The notes beneath the pieces were generated by a model that ran no database searches, was not told where the DNA came from, and saw nothing but the letters and a program-made list of their open reading frames with translations. 64,000 nucleotides of DNA from Siphonodentalium dalli (Eukaryota > Mollusca > Scaphopoda > Gadilida > Siphonodentaliidae): the NCBI GenBank assembly GCA_032622095.1, contig CP136064.1, positions 251,786,484 to 251,850,483 on the forward strand. Direction: 5' to 3'. Shown one piece after another: positions 10,366-20,560 of the stretch; positions within the stretch are counted from its first letter, which is position 1; every line of letters starts with the position of its first letter. Both the position numbers and the translations under genes were made by a program.

Positions 10366-11090
10366 GGCACCTTATTTAGCTGCCTGGAAATACTTCAGAC
10401 TAGTAACATTTAAATTTTCTCTGGGAGTAGTCAGAATCATCTTGATGCATATTTTCTGGACGTTTTAGAAATATGCGACACGTGTTGACTTCATCATACG
10501 ATTTCCTGGTTCTTTCCAATAATATTAATAAATTATTACCCGTTTCAACAACGCCAAACAGTTGTTAGAAAATGAACACAGCAACTAGAATAGTATTAAA
10601 TAGCGACGCTGCGATGTGTATACATTAACAACCAATGTCAAACCACAATAGAAGTGCAACTACTGATGCAAAATGTCCATTCAGAAAGTCAACAAATGAT
10701 ATGCACAAATTAAACCAGATCTAATTATTTGGGAACTTGACATTCGTGTACACAGATTTGAGTGTATATGGTTCCGGAAGATGCCACTCCAAATGAATCC
10801 ATTTGTTGTTTTCCTCGATAGTTCAGACTTCTCGCAAGAGACAAATAAACAAACGCACGCCTCGTGTGCGCGAAAACCAGAACATACACATAGCTTGTTC
10901 TGATTAGTCCCAGAAAAAAAAATAAGGTGGAATATATCAATAGCTCAATTGAATCTTGATATTTCACTTTGCAACATAGCAGTCGTGTCATATATCACAA
11001 GACCAGAGATACAAATCACGAATATGTCAATAGTGCGAATTAGCTTATTGAGCCACACAGTTGCACCAAATAGTGAGATTTGAGAAAACA
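10366..11090. other. no gene seen
   Basis: Nothing recognised. An 88-residue minus-strand frame (10725-10991) has no family feature. Confidence 0.5.
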
Positions 11091-11579
11091 TTAAAGGTAC
11101 TCAATCCGATAAAACTCCTCTCAATTACTATTTCAATGGCTTCGTGGGTCAAAAATATTTGATTCGAATCGAGGAAGTCACCCATCAAAGCTCAGATTTG
11201 TTAGATATCGATTTTAGAAATCTATTATTTTTCATTATCGGGAATACTTTCTGGTCCAGAACTCAGTCAAAATTGCGTTATTATTACCACTTGATTTTAG
11301 AGTTATCCATCCTTGTCTGTTTGAATAGATTTTGGTGTACACATCCCGAGCAGATTACGGCAGTTGAAGGTAAATTATTAGTACTCATCGCGAGTAAATA
11401 ACAAATTTCAAAAATCAATATCTAATAACTCTGAGCTTTGTTTGATGGGTTCCTCGACTCGAATCAAATATTTTTTACCCCCAAAGCCAAAGAAATAGTA
11501 ATATAGGACCCTCTGATCGGATTGTTGTTGTTGGAATCTGTTGAGATGGGGACCCTCTGTTCGGATTGAGTACCTTTAA
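11091..11579. mobile_element. MITE-A copy 2 (489 bp)
   Basis: Ends are TTAAAGGTACTCAATCCG and CGGATTGAGTACCTTTAA, with TTAA as the outermost bases. It shares with copy 3 an extra segment, TGTTGGAATCTGTTGAGATG, near one end; copies 1 and 4 lack it. Copies 2 and 3 therefore form a subfamily, and here they lie in opposite orientations about 890 bp apart. Confidence 0.85.
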
Positions 11580-12204
11580 ACTTTTGTATTTGTATGACAA
11601 CTGGTAAGATATTCTGAAGTCGCTCCCATCCGACGCCCTCAGCATCCACATTCCTTGACGTTTTAATAGAAAGAATGGGACTTTATCTGACTATTCTGGT
11701 AACAATGCTGATCCACAGTTTCATAACTGACATGCTTAGAGCGGGGAATGTAAAAGTGTTTCTCATCCTTATTTTGAAGGTCACATTGTCGTTCATTCTT
11801 ATTTTGAATATCAGAGTTCTCTGTTAACATGGTTTCATCTGACCTCTCTGCATTTAGATTCCAACTACATTCCTATGTGAATCTTCAGAATGAAATTGTC
11901 TACTAAATATATTTTCGTCAATTATCTCGAATGAACACACATCACATTTGAAGACAGCTCCGCTAGATGGGCGATATCTTTCCAAAATGACATCTCAATG
12001 AAACAGATCGCCGGCACACATAGTCACAAAAGTTACGTAATTTGACACGGTTCTTGTCTATATGCAGCAACTGATGACGTTTCAGGGATAACCGGTCTTT
12101 GAAACTGACCTGACACGTTGGACATCTACAAATAAAAAATAATATCTCATTAAATGACTCAGGGCATTAAACGTAAATGGCTCATTCGAACTGCCAAAAC
12201 TGTT
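11580..12204. other. no gene seen
   Basis: Spacer between the two inverted MITE-A copies. Nothing recognised. Confidence 0.5.
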
Positions 12205-13085
12205 GATGCACCGGCTTCATATGCTCTGAAAAACATTTTGCCAAAGTCACAGCCATTTCTCAGCCATTTTCAACTTTCGCCAGAAGTAAGATAAACGCTC
12301 TTTATTGCTACCATATCAGAAGTAGAGTACCATGGAACGTTCTTTTTTGTTCCATTTCTTGTAAATGGCTGTTTTGTGTTTGGGACCCTAAAACGATATT
12401 CACAGACTCACAGTTGTATTTTTCATTACTTCAATGCGTCTTTTTGGGTTACAAAATGTTCGTAGAAAGGTATTAAAGGTACTCAATCCGTAAAGAGGGT
12501 CCCCATCTCAACAGATTCCAACAACAACAATCCGATCAGAGGGTCCTATATAGGCTATATTACTATTTCTTTGGCTTTGGGGGTAAACAATATTTGATTC
12601 GAGTCGAGGAACCCATCAAACAAAGCTCAGAGTTATTAGATATTGATTTTTGAAATTTGTTATGTTCTCGAGATGAGTACTAATAATTGCCGTCAATTTC
12701 GTATCCTGTTCGAGATTTGTACTACAAAACTCTATTCAAACAGACAAGGATGGATAACTCTAAAATCAAGTGGTAATAATAACGAAATTTTGACTGAGAT
12801 CTGGGCCAGAAAGTATTCCCGATAATGAAAAATAATAGATTTCTAAAATTGATGTCTAACAAATCTGAGCTTTGATGGGTGACTTCCTCGACTCGAATCA
12901 AATATTTTTGACCCCCCGAAGCCATTGAAATAGTAATTGAGAGGAGTTTTATCGGATTGAGTACCTTTAAGATATTTATCGAACTATTTCGATGATACTT
13001 GGAAAAATTCTGAAGCTAATAATATTATTTCTATCATGGAGCACAAACCGGGCTGTGGCTTCAATATCCCTTCTATGATGGGATC
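12205..13085 (+). repeat. dispersed repeat R, copy 2, interrupted by a MITE
   Basis: 12205-12472 and 12971-13085 together match the single block 5990-6345 (minus). The MITE at 12473-12970 is the only large difference. It also contains the ATAAAGAGCGTT 12-mer in reverse at about 12297. Confidence 0.8.
12473..12970. mobile_element. MITE-A copy 3 (498 bp), inverted relative to copy 2
   Basis: TTAAAGGTACTCAATCCG at the start and CGGATTGAGTACCTTTAA at the end. Its insertion into repeat R is shown by the uninterrupted copy at 5990-6345, where the site reads GGTAGTTCGGATATTTATC. Confidence 0.9.
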
Positions 13086-13117
13086 GGCACAGCAGATGCA
13101 GAATTAAAGATCATGTG

Positions 13118-13310
13118 ACAGGAATTCTCTTATATATGCGAGTCTCCCATAGGCAGCCTCGCATATACCAGATAATGCACTGGCTTATAGTCATGGTAAA
13201 TATTGTTAGGATCGTGCATTCTCTTAATAAGCATCTCATATGAGAGACTCACATATATAAGAGAATGCATTGGCACACATGTTTTTCGCAAAATTTTAGG
13301 AAGCTCCAGC
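13118..13310. repeat. CCAATGCATTCTC hairpin repeat, copy 2
   Basis: Two hairpins face each other: 13120-13185 (ATTCTCTTATATATGCGAG..CTCGCATATA) and 13215-13283 (GTGCATTCTCTTA..AAGAGAATGCATTGG). It is followed by AGGAAGCTCCAG, the inverse of the GGAGCTTCCT beside copy 1. The structure matches the better preserved elements at 47458-48327. Confidence 0.75.
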
Positions 13311-13937
13311 CAAGGAAGGGTTAATAAAAGGCAACAAGTTCCCAAATAAGGTGGCTTTGTTTGACAATGTATTTTCGTGTGATTAATCCACATAGTAAAT
13401 TTGAAAGGTATCGGATAATCATAATTTGAGTTAACATCCAGACAACAACATAATCATCAAATTCTAATTCGAAAAGGGACATAACTCCACCAGAAATGGT
13501 TGGATGGATCCAAATCTTCCATGTGCTAAGTTTCATCAAATTGTGTTACTGACTACTGTTAAAGTTATCATGCGGACAACAGATGATGGCAAGACATGGA
13601 TGCATACCACGCAGACACACGGGCACCGCTCATTTCTATATTATATAATTATTATTCTATGTCAATCAGCAATTAGGTCCTACATGTAAAACTTTGTTGT
13701 TATTATAAATAATTCTCCAATAATCAGATTTTGCATATAAAAACTATTGCTATATGCTACTTCTAGATTGCTGATAACATTCCTATCAGTCTAATAAAAG
13801 ACCTCTCCAGTTGAACTTATTATCTTAATATTTCCTGAGAGAACTACATGTACTCGTCAATGATTATTTAGTACAGAAAGGGTTAATGACTTTATATTCG
13901 CTGGCGAGCAAGCTTGCAATATTGTGTATGTCATTTG
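13311..13937. other. no gene seen
   Basis: Nothing recognised; AT-rich. Confidence 0.5.
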
Positions 13938-14032
13938 CAGAATGAGGTCCCCAGATCATGAATTTAGTGACACTATCCTGCCCAGCAGGCTAGCATCACC
14001 AAATTCACACTCTGAGAACTTCATTCAGCTTA
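13938..14032. repeat. palindromic GAGGTC repeat, another intact copy
   Basis: GAATGAGGTCCCCAGATCAT, GAATTTAGTGACACTATCC, then GGCTAGCATCACCAAATTC and an inverted end at CTTCATTC. Confidence 0.75.
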
Positions 14033-14359
14033 ACTTCCCTTAAGCCTCAACTGCTATGGGAGACCTAGGATCCCATTGACGTTCCCCAGTTGAAGTTGGT
14101 GATGTTCACCCATTAGTTACTTTGATTATGCATTTTATCTTCTGCAAATTAGAGGATATAGAAATTTCTAAGAAGGAAAAAAGTAACTAAAATCAATGTT
14201 AATTTGAGACTACAGATATTTCCCAGATGAGGCCTAAGCAGAATGATAATACAATCGGTGCTAATATGTCGATGAATTACTGCTCTGGTGCCAGTCAGAG
14301 TGCTTGGTGATAAGTTTATGCCTTGATTTTTGGTTTCACTTAAGTTCAGTTTAGCATAG

Positions 14360-15005
14360 ACATTTGGTTCTTCATTTGGTACTTCAAAACGCGTGAGTCA
14401 GTGTTCTAGAGAGCGCGAAGAACCAAATCCCCATAATATCGGTTCTTGGCGACGTGAAGAACTGTAGAGAACGCCCTCTAAACTGGTAATAATAGTCAAT
14501 ACCGTAAATTAAGTGAAATATATCTACAATCTGAAAGCTTTCAAGTTTACTTTAATTAGGTCTGATTTAAATTCAACTGAGATTAATTTACAAAACATCC
14601 GACATCCTAAATATAAATTAAGATAACTAATATAATCACCTTCAAAAGTAGCAACACGTGCTGTCAACTGGCAGTCTGGCACTCGATCAACCATTGCTCC
14701 ACATCGCCAGCACTCCACATGGCCGGTTCATTTGTCGATTCTGTCGGATTTTGTTCCATCGCCTCTCACAAAAATCAGCGATCGAAAATGGCGGTTCTGA
14801 AAACTCAAAACGAGGTCGTAGTTCTGTTCCATTTGGGCGACACGCATTTATTACGAACCGCAACTCATGTTATACAAAGTTGGTTCTTCATTTGGTTCTT
14901 CAAAACGCGCGAGTCAATGTTCGGTTCTAGAGAGCGCGAAGAACCAAATCCCCATAATATCGGTTCTTGAAGGCGTGAAGAACCGTAGGGTTCTTGACTG
15001 TTCTT
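14360..15005. repeat. duplicated right subterminal segment of the CACTA-like element
   Basis: A 120-bp segment (CATTTGGTTCTTCATTTGG, GAGAGCGCGAAGAACCAAAT, CCCCATAATATCGGTTCTTG) occurs at 14360-14480 and again at 14880-15000. The outer copy continues to the CACTC terminus and the inner one does not. The end was therefore duplicated, or a related end was captured. Confidence 0.8.
14640..14722 (-). repeat. possible tRNA-derived SINE head fragment
   Basis: On the minus strand, TGGAGCAATGGTTGATCGAG is followed by GTGCCAGACTGCCAGTTGAC and TACTTTTGAAGGTG. The layout resembles the A-box half of invertebrate tRNA-like SINEs. The B-box (GGTTCGAATCC-like) is not present, so this may be a truncated copy or coincidence. 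Confidence 0.3.
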
Positions 15006-15489
15006 AGAGTGTAGAGATAAGATTCCACCAGTACACAACCTGGGACCGTTTTGAAGTTTTAAGAGGGAACCTTATAAAGTCGAAAAAATAACACGGGGAA
15101 TATATTTGTTAATGATTATCTGTTCCTTAATAGTGTACTTCACTGTATGTGAATGTCCCAGCGAAAATTCATGCTTTTCTGTGACTTTTGAGAGCGGATA
15201 TCGCAATAAACATTCAATTAATTACCCAGGAAAAAATCGATAATTGTCCGGAACGCAAAGCAAAATCGTTCACATAGTCACTTAAATCCTTAAATTTCGA
15301 GTTGGGACCTTTACCTACAGCGAAGTACATTATTAAGAAATAGATAATAACAAAGAAATATATTCTCTGTGTTATTTTTTCGATTTTATAAGGTTCCCTG
15401 TTTAAAAAGTTCCCAGGTTGTGTACTGGTGAAATATGATCTCTACGGGCGTTAACACTAGTAGAGATTCGTGGTATGATCTACCCGCGA

Positions 15490-15760
15490 CTGGGCCTTGG
15501 AAACTGAGAATAGTGGGCTTTGGAAACTGAGAATAGACGGTTTCGCGGGGGCTGGCCATTATCATCGACATGGCCGTCGTCGTCACTATCGTGGTCGCCG
15601 TCTTCATAATGATCGTGATCAGGATCATCATCGTTATCATCATCATCATTCTCACAATCATCATGATAGTCATCGTCATAGTCGCGTCGGCGTCGTTGTC
15701 ATAAACATCGTTATCAACATCAGGTAATATATACCGCTAGTATAAGTATGTACCGCGGTC
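15490..15760 (+). repeat. ATC/GTC microsatellite-bearing dispersed repeat, copy 1
   Basis: The prelude GAGAATAGACGGTTTCGCGG, then GACATGGCCGTCGTCGTCAC, leads into an impure (ATC/GTC)n tract. It ends at CATCAGGTAATATATACC. The same prelude, 80% or more alike by eye, precedes the much longer tract at 34060. Confidence 0.7.
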
Positions 15761-16339
15761 ATTTCGCCCAATTTGGGCGGTTCTCTGATGGCTGTTTCTC
15801 GTCTGACGTGTGTGTCGGGATAGAGAAGGTGGGGGATTTGTGTAAATGTTGGCCCAAACTACATTTCCAAGTAACGATGGTTTGTTGTTTATTTTGAGGA
15901 ATCATACCACATCAGATGAATTCAGCCCAAATATGTTAACAGTTGTCGTGTAAAACATTTGCAGTAGGTTAGCGTTATTTTATATTTGCGGATGTCGTTT
16001 AACATGGGGAATATAGACTACTACGTTTGAACGGCATGTGCAATTGTCGTTTTTTAATTATAACAAGATGATAATCAATAACGGAGGCATGCAGTCTCTG
16101 TCAAATACAGTCGCTCTATTTACGATACTAATTGGGGAACTTGCTGATACCTGATACCTGCTGCAAACGATAGAAGGTGCCGGAATCGGCCTACTCGCCC
16201 CAGGGCTAACTCGCCCCAGTCGACGTGTCTCAGTTCAGTACATACTATAACATTTATACTGAAGCTGAGGCCGGCTAGGAATAAAAGGTGTATACGGGGT
16301 GTTATATGGCGTTTGGTCCGTTGTTTCTCAATGAATATT
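15761..16339. other. no gene seen; GGGGCGAG motif near the end
   Basis: Nothing recognised except TCGCCCCAGGGCTAACTCGC followed by CCCAGTCGAC at 16196-16226. A similar diverged motif in the opposite orientation is at 57610-57650. Confidence 0.4.
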
Positions 16340-16989
16340 ATTGAAATTTGGTGTATATGTCCGGGCTGGGACATTGCGAAATATGGGCCTCTGATATCAA
16401 CCTCAACAATATAGATACTGCGCCATTTGAATCGTCTCATCTCAATTTTTGCAAACGAGCACTTGGGGTAAACAGGAAAGCATCAAATCACGCGGTACGT
16501 GCTGAGCTTGGTAGATACCCCGTTGTTTATGAAGCATTATCTCGTGCTACTAAATATGCGTTAAAAATATCGACTGCAGAAAAACATTCCCTCGTTCATA
16601 AATCAGCCACAATGTCCGATGACCGCATAATCCCAAATAAGTGGTCCTTTAACTTTGACATTCCAAAACTCACGGAAATTATTGATAAAACTGATCAGTA
16701 TTTGAAGAAAATTCAACACACTATTTGTGATAGTTTCAAGGTTGACCATGTGTCGTGTTTCAGAAGAGATATATATAACGATGAAAAACCATCAGGTAAG
16801 AACAAATTGAGGGTGTATAGAGAAATAATAAGTGATTACCGATTGGAGCCATATTTGGCCATAGTAAATAATATGGAAGTAAGAAAGATCTTCAGCAAAT
16901 TGCGGATTAGCAATCATACTCTAGAAATTGAAAAAGGGCGCCATAAACAACCGAAGATTCCTGTAGACAAGAGAATATGCAGAATAGTC
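16340..16989 (+). pseudogene. LINE reverse-transcriptase C-terminal region, truncated at both ends
   Basis: The frame from 16348 shows the order typical of the region after the LINE polymerase domain: a CEIWASD segment (usually YGxEIW), a helical FCKRALGVNRKASNHAVRAE stretch followed by LGRYPV, then KNKLRVYREI..LEPYL and LRISNHTLEIEKGRHKQP. The cysteine finger should follow, but only the first Cys (KRICR) is reached before the sequence passes into the inverted repeat of the next element at 16990. The upstream polymerase and endonuclease domains are absent. It is the same family as the minus-strand copy at 56704-57357, sharing GKNKLR, EPY and IEKGRH. The continued 249-residue frame into 17097 is artificial. 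Non-functional remnant. Confidence 0.85.
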
Positions 16990-18430
16990 CGGGAGCTAAT
17001 AGGGGTACCCTTGCACCCCCCCCCCCCCCCCTGGGACTTAACTTCACCCCACTCATTTTGTTCCTTATTATGTCCTTCAACTTTTAAGCAATGTTAACAA
17101 GAAACAAAAGTGGCCATGTAGACCCCAGACAAGATGGCGTCCATCATGGCCGCCGTTTTTCAGACCAGACACTTAGTCAGTTGTATGCAAATTATAGCGG
17201 GAAAATCGGGTAAAATGTACACAAATGTATATATTTTCGTGAAGCTAAGACATAATGACACCTTTTTGGACCAAAACTGAAACTCACCATCCAAGATGGC
17301 CGCCAAAATGGCCGCATGAAGTTGAAAATATGACATTTTTCACATATATCTTCTAGATCAATTCATGCTGTTTGAAACTGGTTGAGTAATGCAACTTTAT
17401 TTTGTGTTTTGTATATTAACTGATCATTGGAGCAATTAAACATGCAAGTATTGGGGTCCTAACCCATTCCGATCCCTCAAAAATTCGATTTTACCGAATG
17501 TGGTATAAAATTTCACAAAAAAATCACAATTGGGATTCTTGTCATATTTCAACAAGAAATGATCAGAACTTTGTAATGTAAGTGAGGCATATCATTACCA
17601 ATAAAAACCAAGTCACTGGAACAAAATTTCTTACTTTGGCTCAAAATGGCTGCCAATATGGCCGCCAAAATATGGAAAATGATAAATATTACACCAGCGT
17701 GTCCTGCAATCGCTTACAAGTTTTGGTTGATGTATAAAATTGGCTATTCTGCATTCTATACATTGAATACTAACATGTCTGATGCACCATAGTTAATTGT
17801 TACTATTGTCACCACTGACATCGTCAAAAATATTGGACTTTTCTCTCAAAAACTTGACATAAATATTGGCAAAAATTAACTTTTCAGGTTTGGACCATTT
17901 TTTCAGGTAAAATTTTACTATCTTTGGATTGAAAGGTGTTTATTGTTTTGGTCTATCTTAAGTGTGACACCCAAGGATGTTTATAGACCAAATTGCTCAA
18001 GATGGCTTCCAAAATGGCAACCAAATTTGTAAAATGTTAATGTTTTACATATATCCCGAACATTCTCTGCATTATCCGAAAAGGTGACTCACATGGTTAT
18101 TATACGTGTTAGTTAATTAACTGACAACTACATGTTCTATTCTGGTTGTCCCAAATTCATTGACAAATTCATTTTAAAGTATGTAATTTTGCCGAGAACC
18201 TCTTTTGTAATTTTGGCCATATTTATTGAAAGGAAATGGGCAGAACTTTGAGACAGAACTGAGATGGACAATAATCTTTGGCTAGATTCTGGTCCATTAT
18301 GATAAAAAAAAACATATGTCAACAGGATACAGTGTGGATGCAAAGATCGTAGCCAGGGAGTTACTCTATGATCATAACTGTATGTGAGGTGAATAGGTAT
18401 ACATGGAGTTATTGTATGTCATGATTGATG
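16990..18430 (+). repeat. left long terminal inverted repeat
   Basis: It pairs with 23870-25318 on the opposite strand, at roughly 85-90% by eye. It contains several ATGGC(G/C)GCC-type words, for example CCAAGATGGCCGCCAAAATG. The inner end passes without a break into the minisatellite. Confidence 0.8.
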
Positions 18431-20010
18431 TGAGTAGGTATACAATGAGTGACTATATGGTTATGAGTGGGTTGTCCATGGTAAGATGCATCTAGGTATA
18501 CAGGGATAGGTCATGGTCAGGTGAATCGATATGCATGGAGTGACTGCATGGTGTATGCCTGTGTATATCCAGTACGGGTGCACCCGGTGTGCCTGTATGG
18601 TCATTGGTGTGGTGTATGGATATAGCTATTTGGCCATCTATGTGTTGATTATGTATATATGGAGTGACTGTAAGGTCATGGGTGGGGTGTACATGTGTTG
18701 TCTGTATGATCATGGATGGGGTGTGTGATTAAATAGGGAGTTATTTTATGGTTACGAGTAATGTGTATAGGTATACATGGAATGACTGTACGGTCATGAC
18801 TGGATATGAATACCTGGAGTAAGCTGGGTGGACATTATCGAGCGTGTGGGTATAGAGGGAGTGTCCTTGTGGTAACGGGTGGGATGTATATTTATATATC
18901 TCGTGGATGTATTATCATTGGTGGGTGTATAGGGCTTAGCTGTATTATCATGGATGGCGTGTATGACTATACAGTGAATTGCTGAATTGTAATGTGTAAG
19001 GTGTATATGCAGGTATGGATTGTTTGAGTGGTCGTGTGTGCGGGATTTTTGTATATCTGGAAGGGCTGAATGTCCATTAGTGGGGTTTACATGTATACCT
19101 GGAGTGAATCTATGGTCTAGGGTGGGCTGCATATGTATATCGAGTGGTTATATGACTATGTGTGTCGAATAGGTATACATGTAGTGACTGTATGGTTAAT
19201 GGTGAGATGAGTACATGTAGGTATACAAGTAGTGACTGTACGATCATAAATGTAATGGACATATATTCATGGGCTGACTAAATGGTCATGTGACAGGCGT
19301 ATGAGTGTACCTGTTTGGTGACTCGCGGCGGTATGGTCATGTGTAGGTTATACCAGTATACACACGTGTTGCTTTATTGTCATGGGCGAGGGATATGTGT
19401 ATATAGCGAGTGGCTATATGGCCATGGATGAGGTGCATATGTATGCATGGAGTGACTATTCTGACATGGCTGTGGTGTATTCGTATATCTTGAGTGGCTA
19501 TTCGGCTGTAGTGTGACAAATAAGGATACAGGGAGTGACCTGGCCAATGTTGAGGTGAATATGTATACAAGGATTGACCATGATCATGTATGAATGTTTT
19601 GAATAGGTACGCACGGGGTGACTATATGGCCATAGGTCATGTGAAGGAGTATACCAGGTGACATGGGTGAGGGTATGTGTATGAAGCGGATGGCTATATG
19701 GCCATTAGTGAGGTGCATATGTATACCGGAGTGACTTTGTTGTGGTGTTGATGTATATATTGATTGTCTATTTGACCATGCGTTTGGAGAATAGGTATAC
19801 AGGGTACGACCTTATGGCCAATGGTGAGATGAATGGGTATACAAGGAGTGACTATTTGGTTATGTGTCATGTTTAGGAGTATACCCGGTGTTCCTGCATT
19901 GTGATGCGTGGCTGTATGGCCATCCGTGGTCATGGGTCAGGTGTACATGTACACAGTGGGTCACTATATTGTTATGTCTGTGGCGTTTATGTATATATGT
20001 AATGACTGTG
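18365..20010 (+). repeat. ~42-bp degenerate minisatellite, forward
   Basis: Units of about 40-44 bp with a consensus near GGTATACATGGAGTGACTAT, then ATGGTCATGGGTGAGGTG. Divergence between units is high. Minus-strand frames rich in His, Thr, Pro and Ile are produced by the repeat and recur in each duplicated copy. Confidence 0.85.
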
Positions 20011-20017
20011 TGATAAT

Positions 20018-20110
20018 GGGTGGCTATCGCTTTTCACGATATGACTCTCGGACATGACCTCTCTATTGATTAACATATCATTGAGTTATTGTGGAACGCG
20101 ATAGCCACCC
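20018..20110. repeat. central hairpin of the foldback element
   Basis: GGGTGGCTATCGC and GCGATAGCCACCC flank about 67 bases. Repeat orientation reverses exactly here. Further copies lie at 23254-23346 and 28871-28963; in the last the arms match over 20 bp. Confidence 0.85.
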
Positions 20111-20560
20111 AAGATACTCCATGTGTACATAAACACCACACAAATGACAACATAATCACCCACTTTATACACGTACACCTGATCATACAGCCATACTTGG
20201 TTATACCCGTACATACCACAAATGAAGATACAGCCACGAGTCACCATGCATGAACACCAGGTATACACATACACCCGACACATGACCATATAGTCACTCT
20301 ATGTATAAACATTCACTACATTCACGACCATACAGTCACTCAGTGTATAAATATTCACCTCACCATGGACCATACAACCACTACATTTATACCTATTCGC
20401 CATACCCATGACCATAGAGTCAATCCAGGTATACATATGCACATCACCAATGGTGAGCCCTTCCAGATATACCAATACCCGCACATACGACCACTCATAA
20501 GTTCCATTCTTGCCATAATCATACACGCCATCCATGATCATACATCTACTCCCCATACAT
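20111..20560 (-). repeat. ~42-bp minisatellite, reverse
   Basis: The same unit as 18365-20010 but inverted (CACCCATGACCATA, GTCACTCCATGTATACC words). Much shorter than the forward array. Confidence 0.8.

Larger units (their letters stand above)
7870..15011. mobile_element. CACTA/EnSpm-like DNA transposon, non-coding, 7.1 kb
   Basis: The ends are CACTCTTAGAA at the left and TTCTTAGAGTG at the right, giving a terminal inverted repeat that starts CACT. TA is duplicated at the insertion point, and an uninterrupted version, CGCCCGTAGAGAT, exists on the opposite arm of FB1. Both ends are filled with GGTTCTTC/GAAGAACC words in both orientations (7880-8515 and 14360-15005). Terminal CACT plus short subterminal repeats is the EnSpm/CACTA pattern, and similar CACTCTTA..GGTTC ends are familiar from animal EnSpm families. 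No transposase ORF survives: no frame passes 100 residues. The middle holds later insertions listed separately. Non-autonomous or decayed. Confidence 0.75.
7826..15486. mobile_element. foldback element FB1, copy 1, interrupted by the CACTA-like element
   Basis: The left end 7826-7869 (CGCGACTTAGATCATGCC..CGCCCGTA) continues at 15012. From there to 15486 the sequence folds back on itself: GAGATAAGATTCCACCAGTA, CACAACCTGGGACC, GAACCTTATAAAGTCGAAAA on one side and their complements at 15300-15480. Without the 7.1-kb insertion it would be about 519 bp with arms near 240 bp. Related copies or pieces lie at 41565-41660, 51835-51900, 52744-53437 and 62880-63056. No ORF. Confidence 0.8.
17331..20560 (+). 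repeat. 3.23-kb tandem duplication, unit 1
   Basis: Repeated almost perfectly at 20561-23796. The unit starts inside the left inverted repeat at TGACATTTTTCACATATATC and ends in the reverse-oriented minisatellite at CTCCCCATACAT. Confidence 0.9.
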
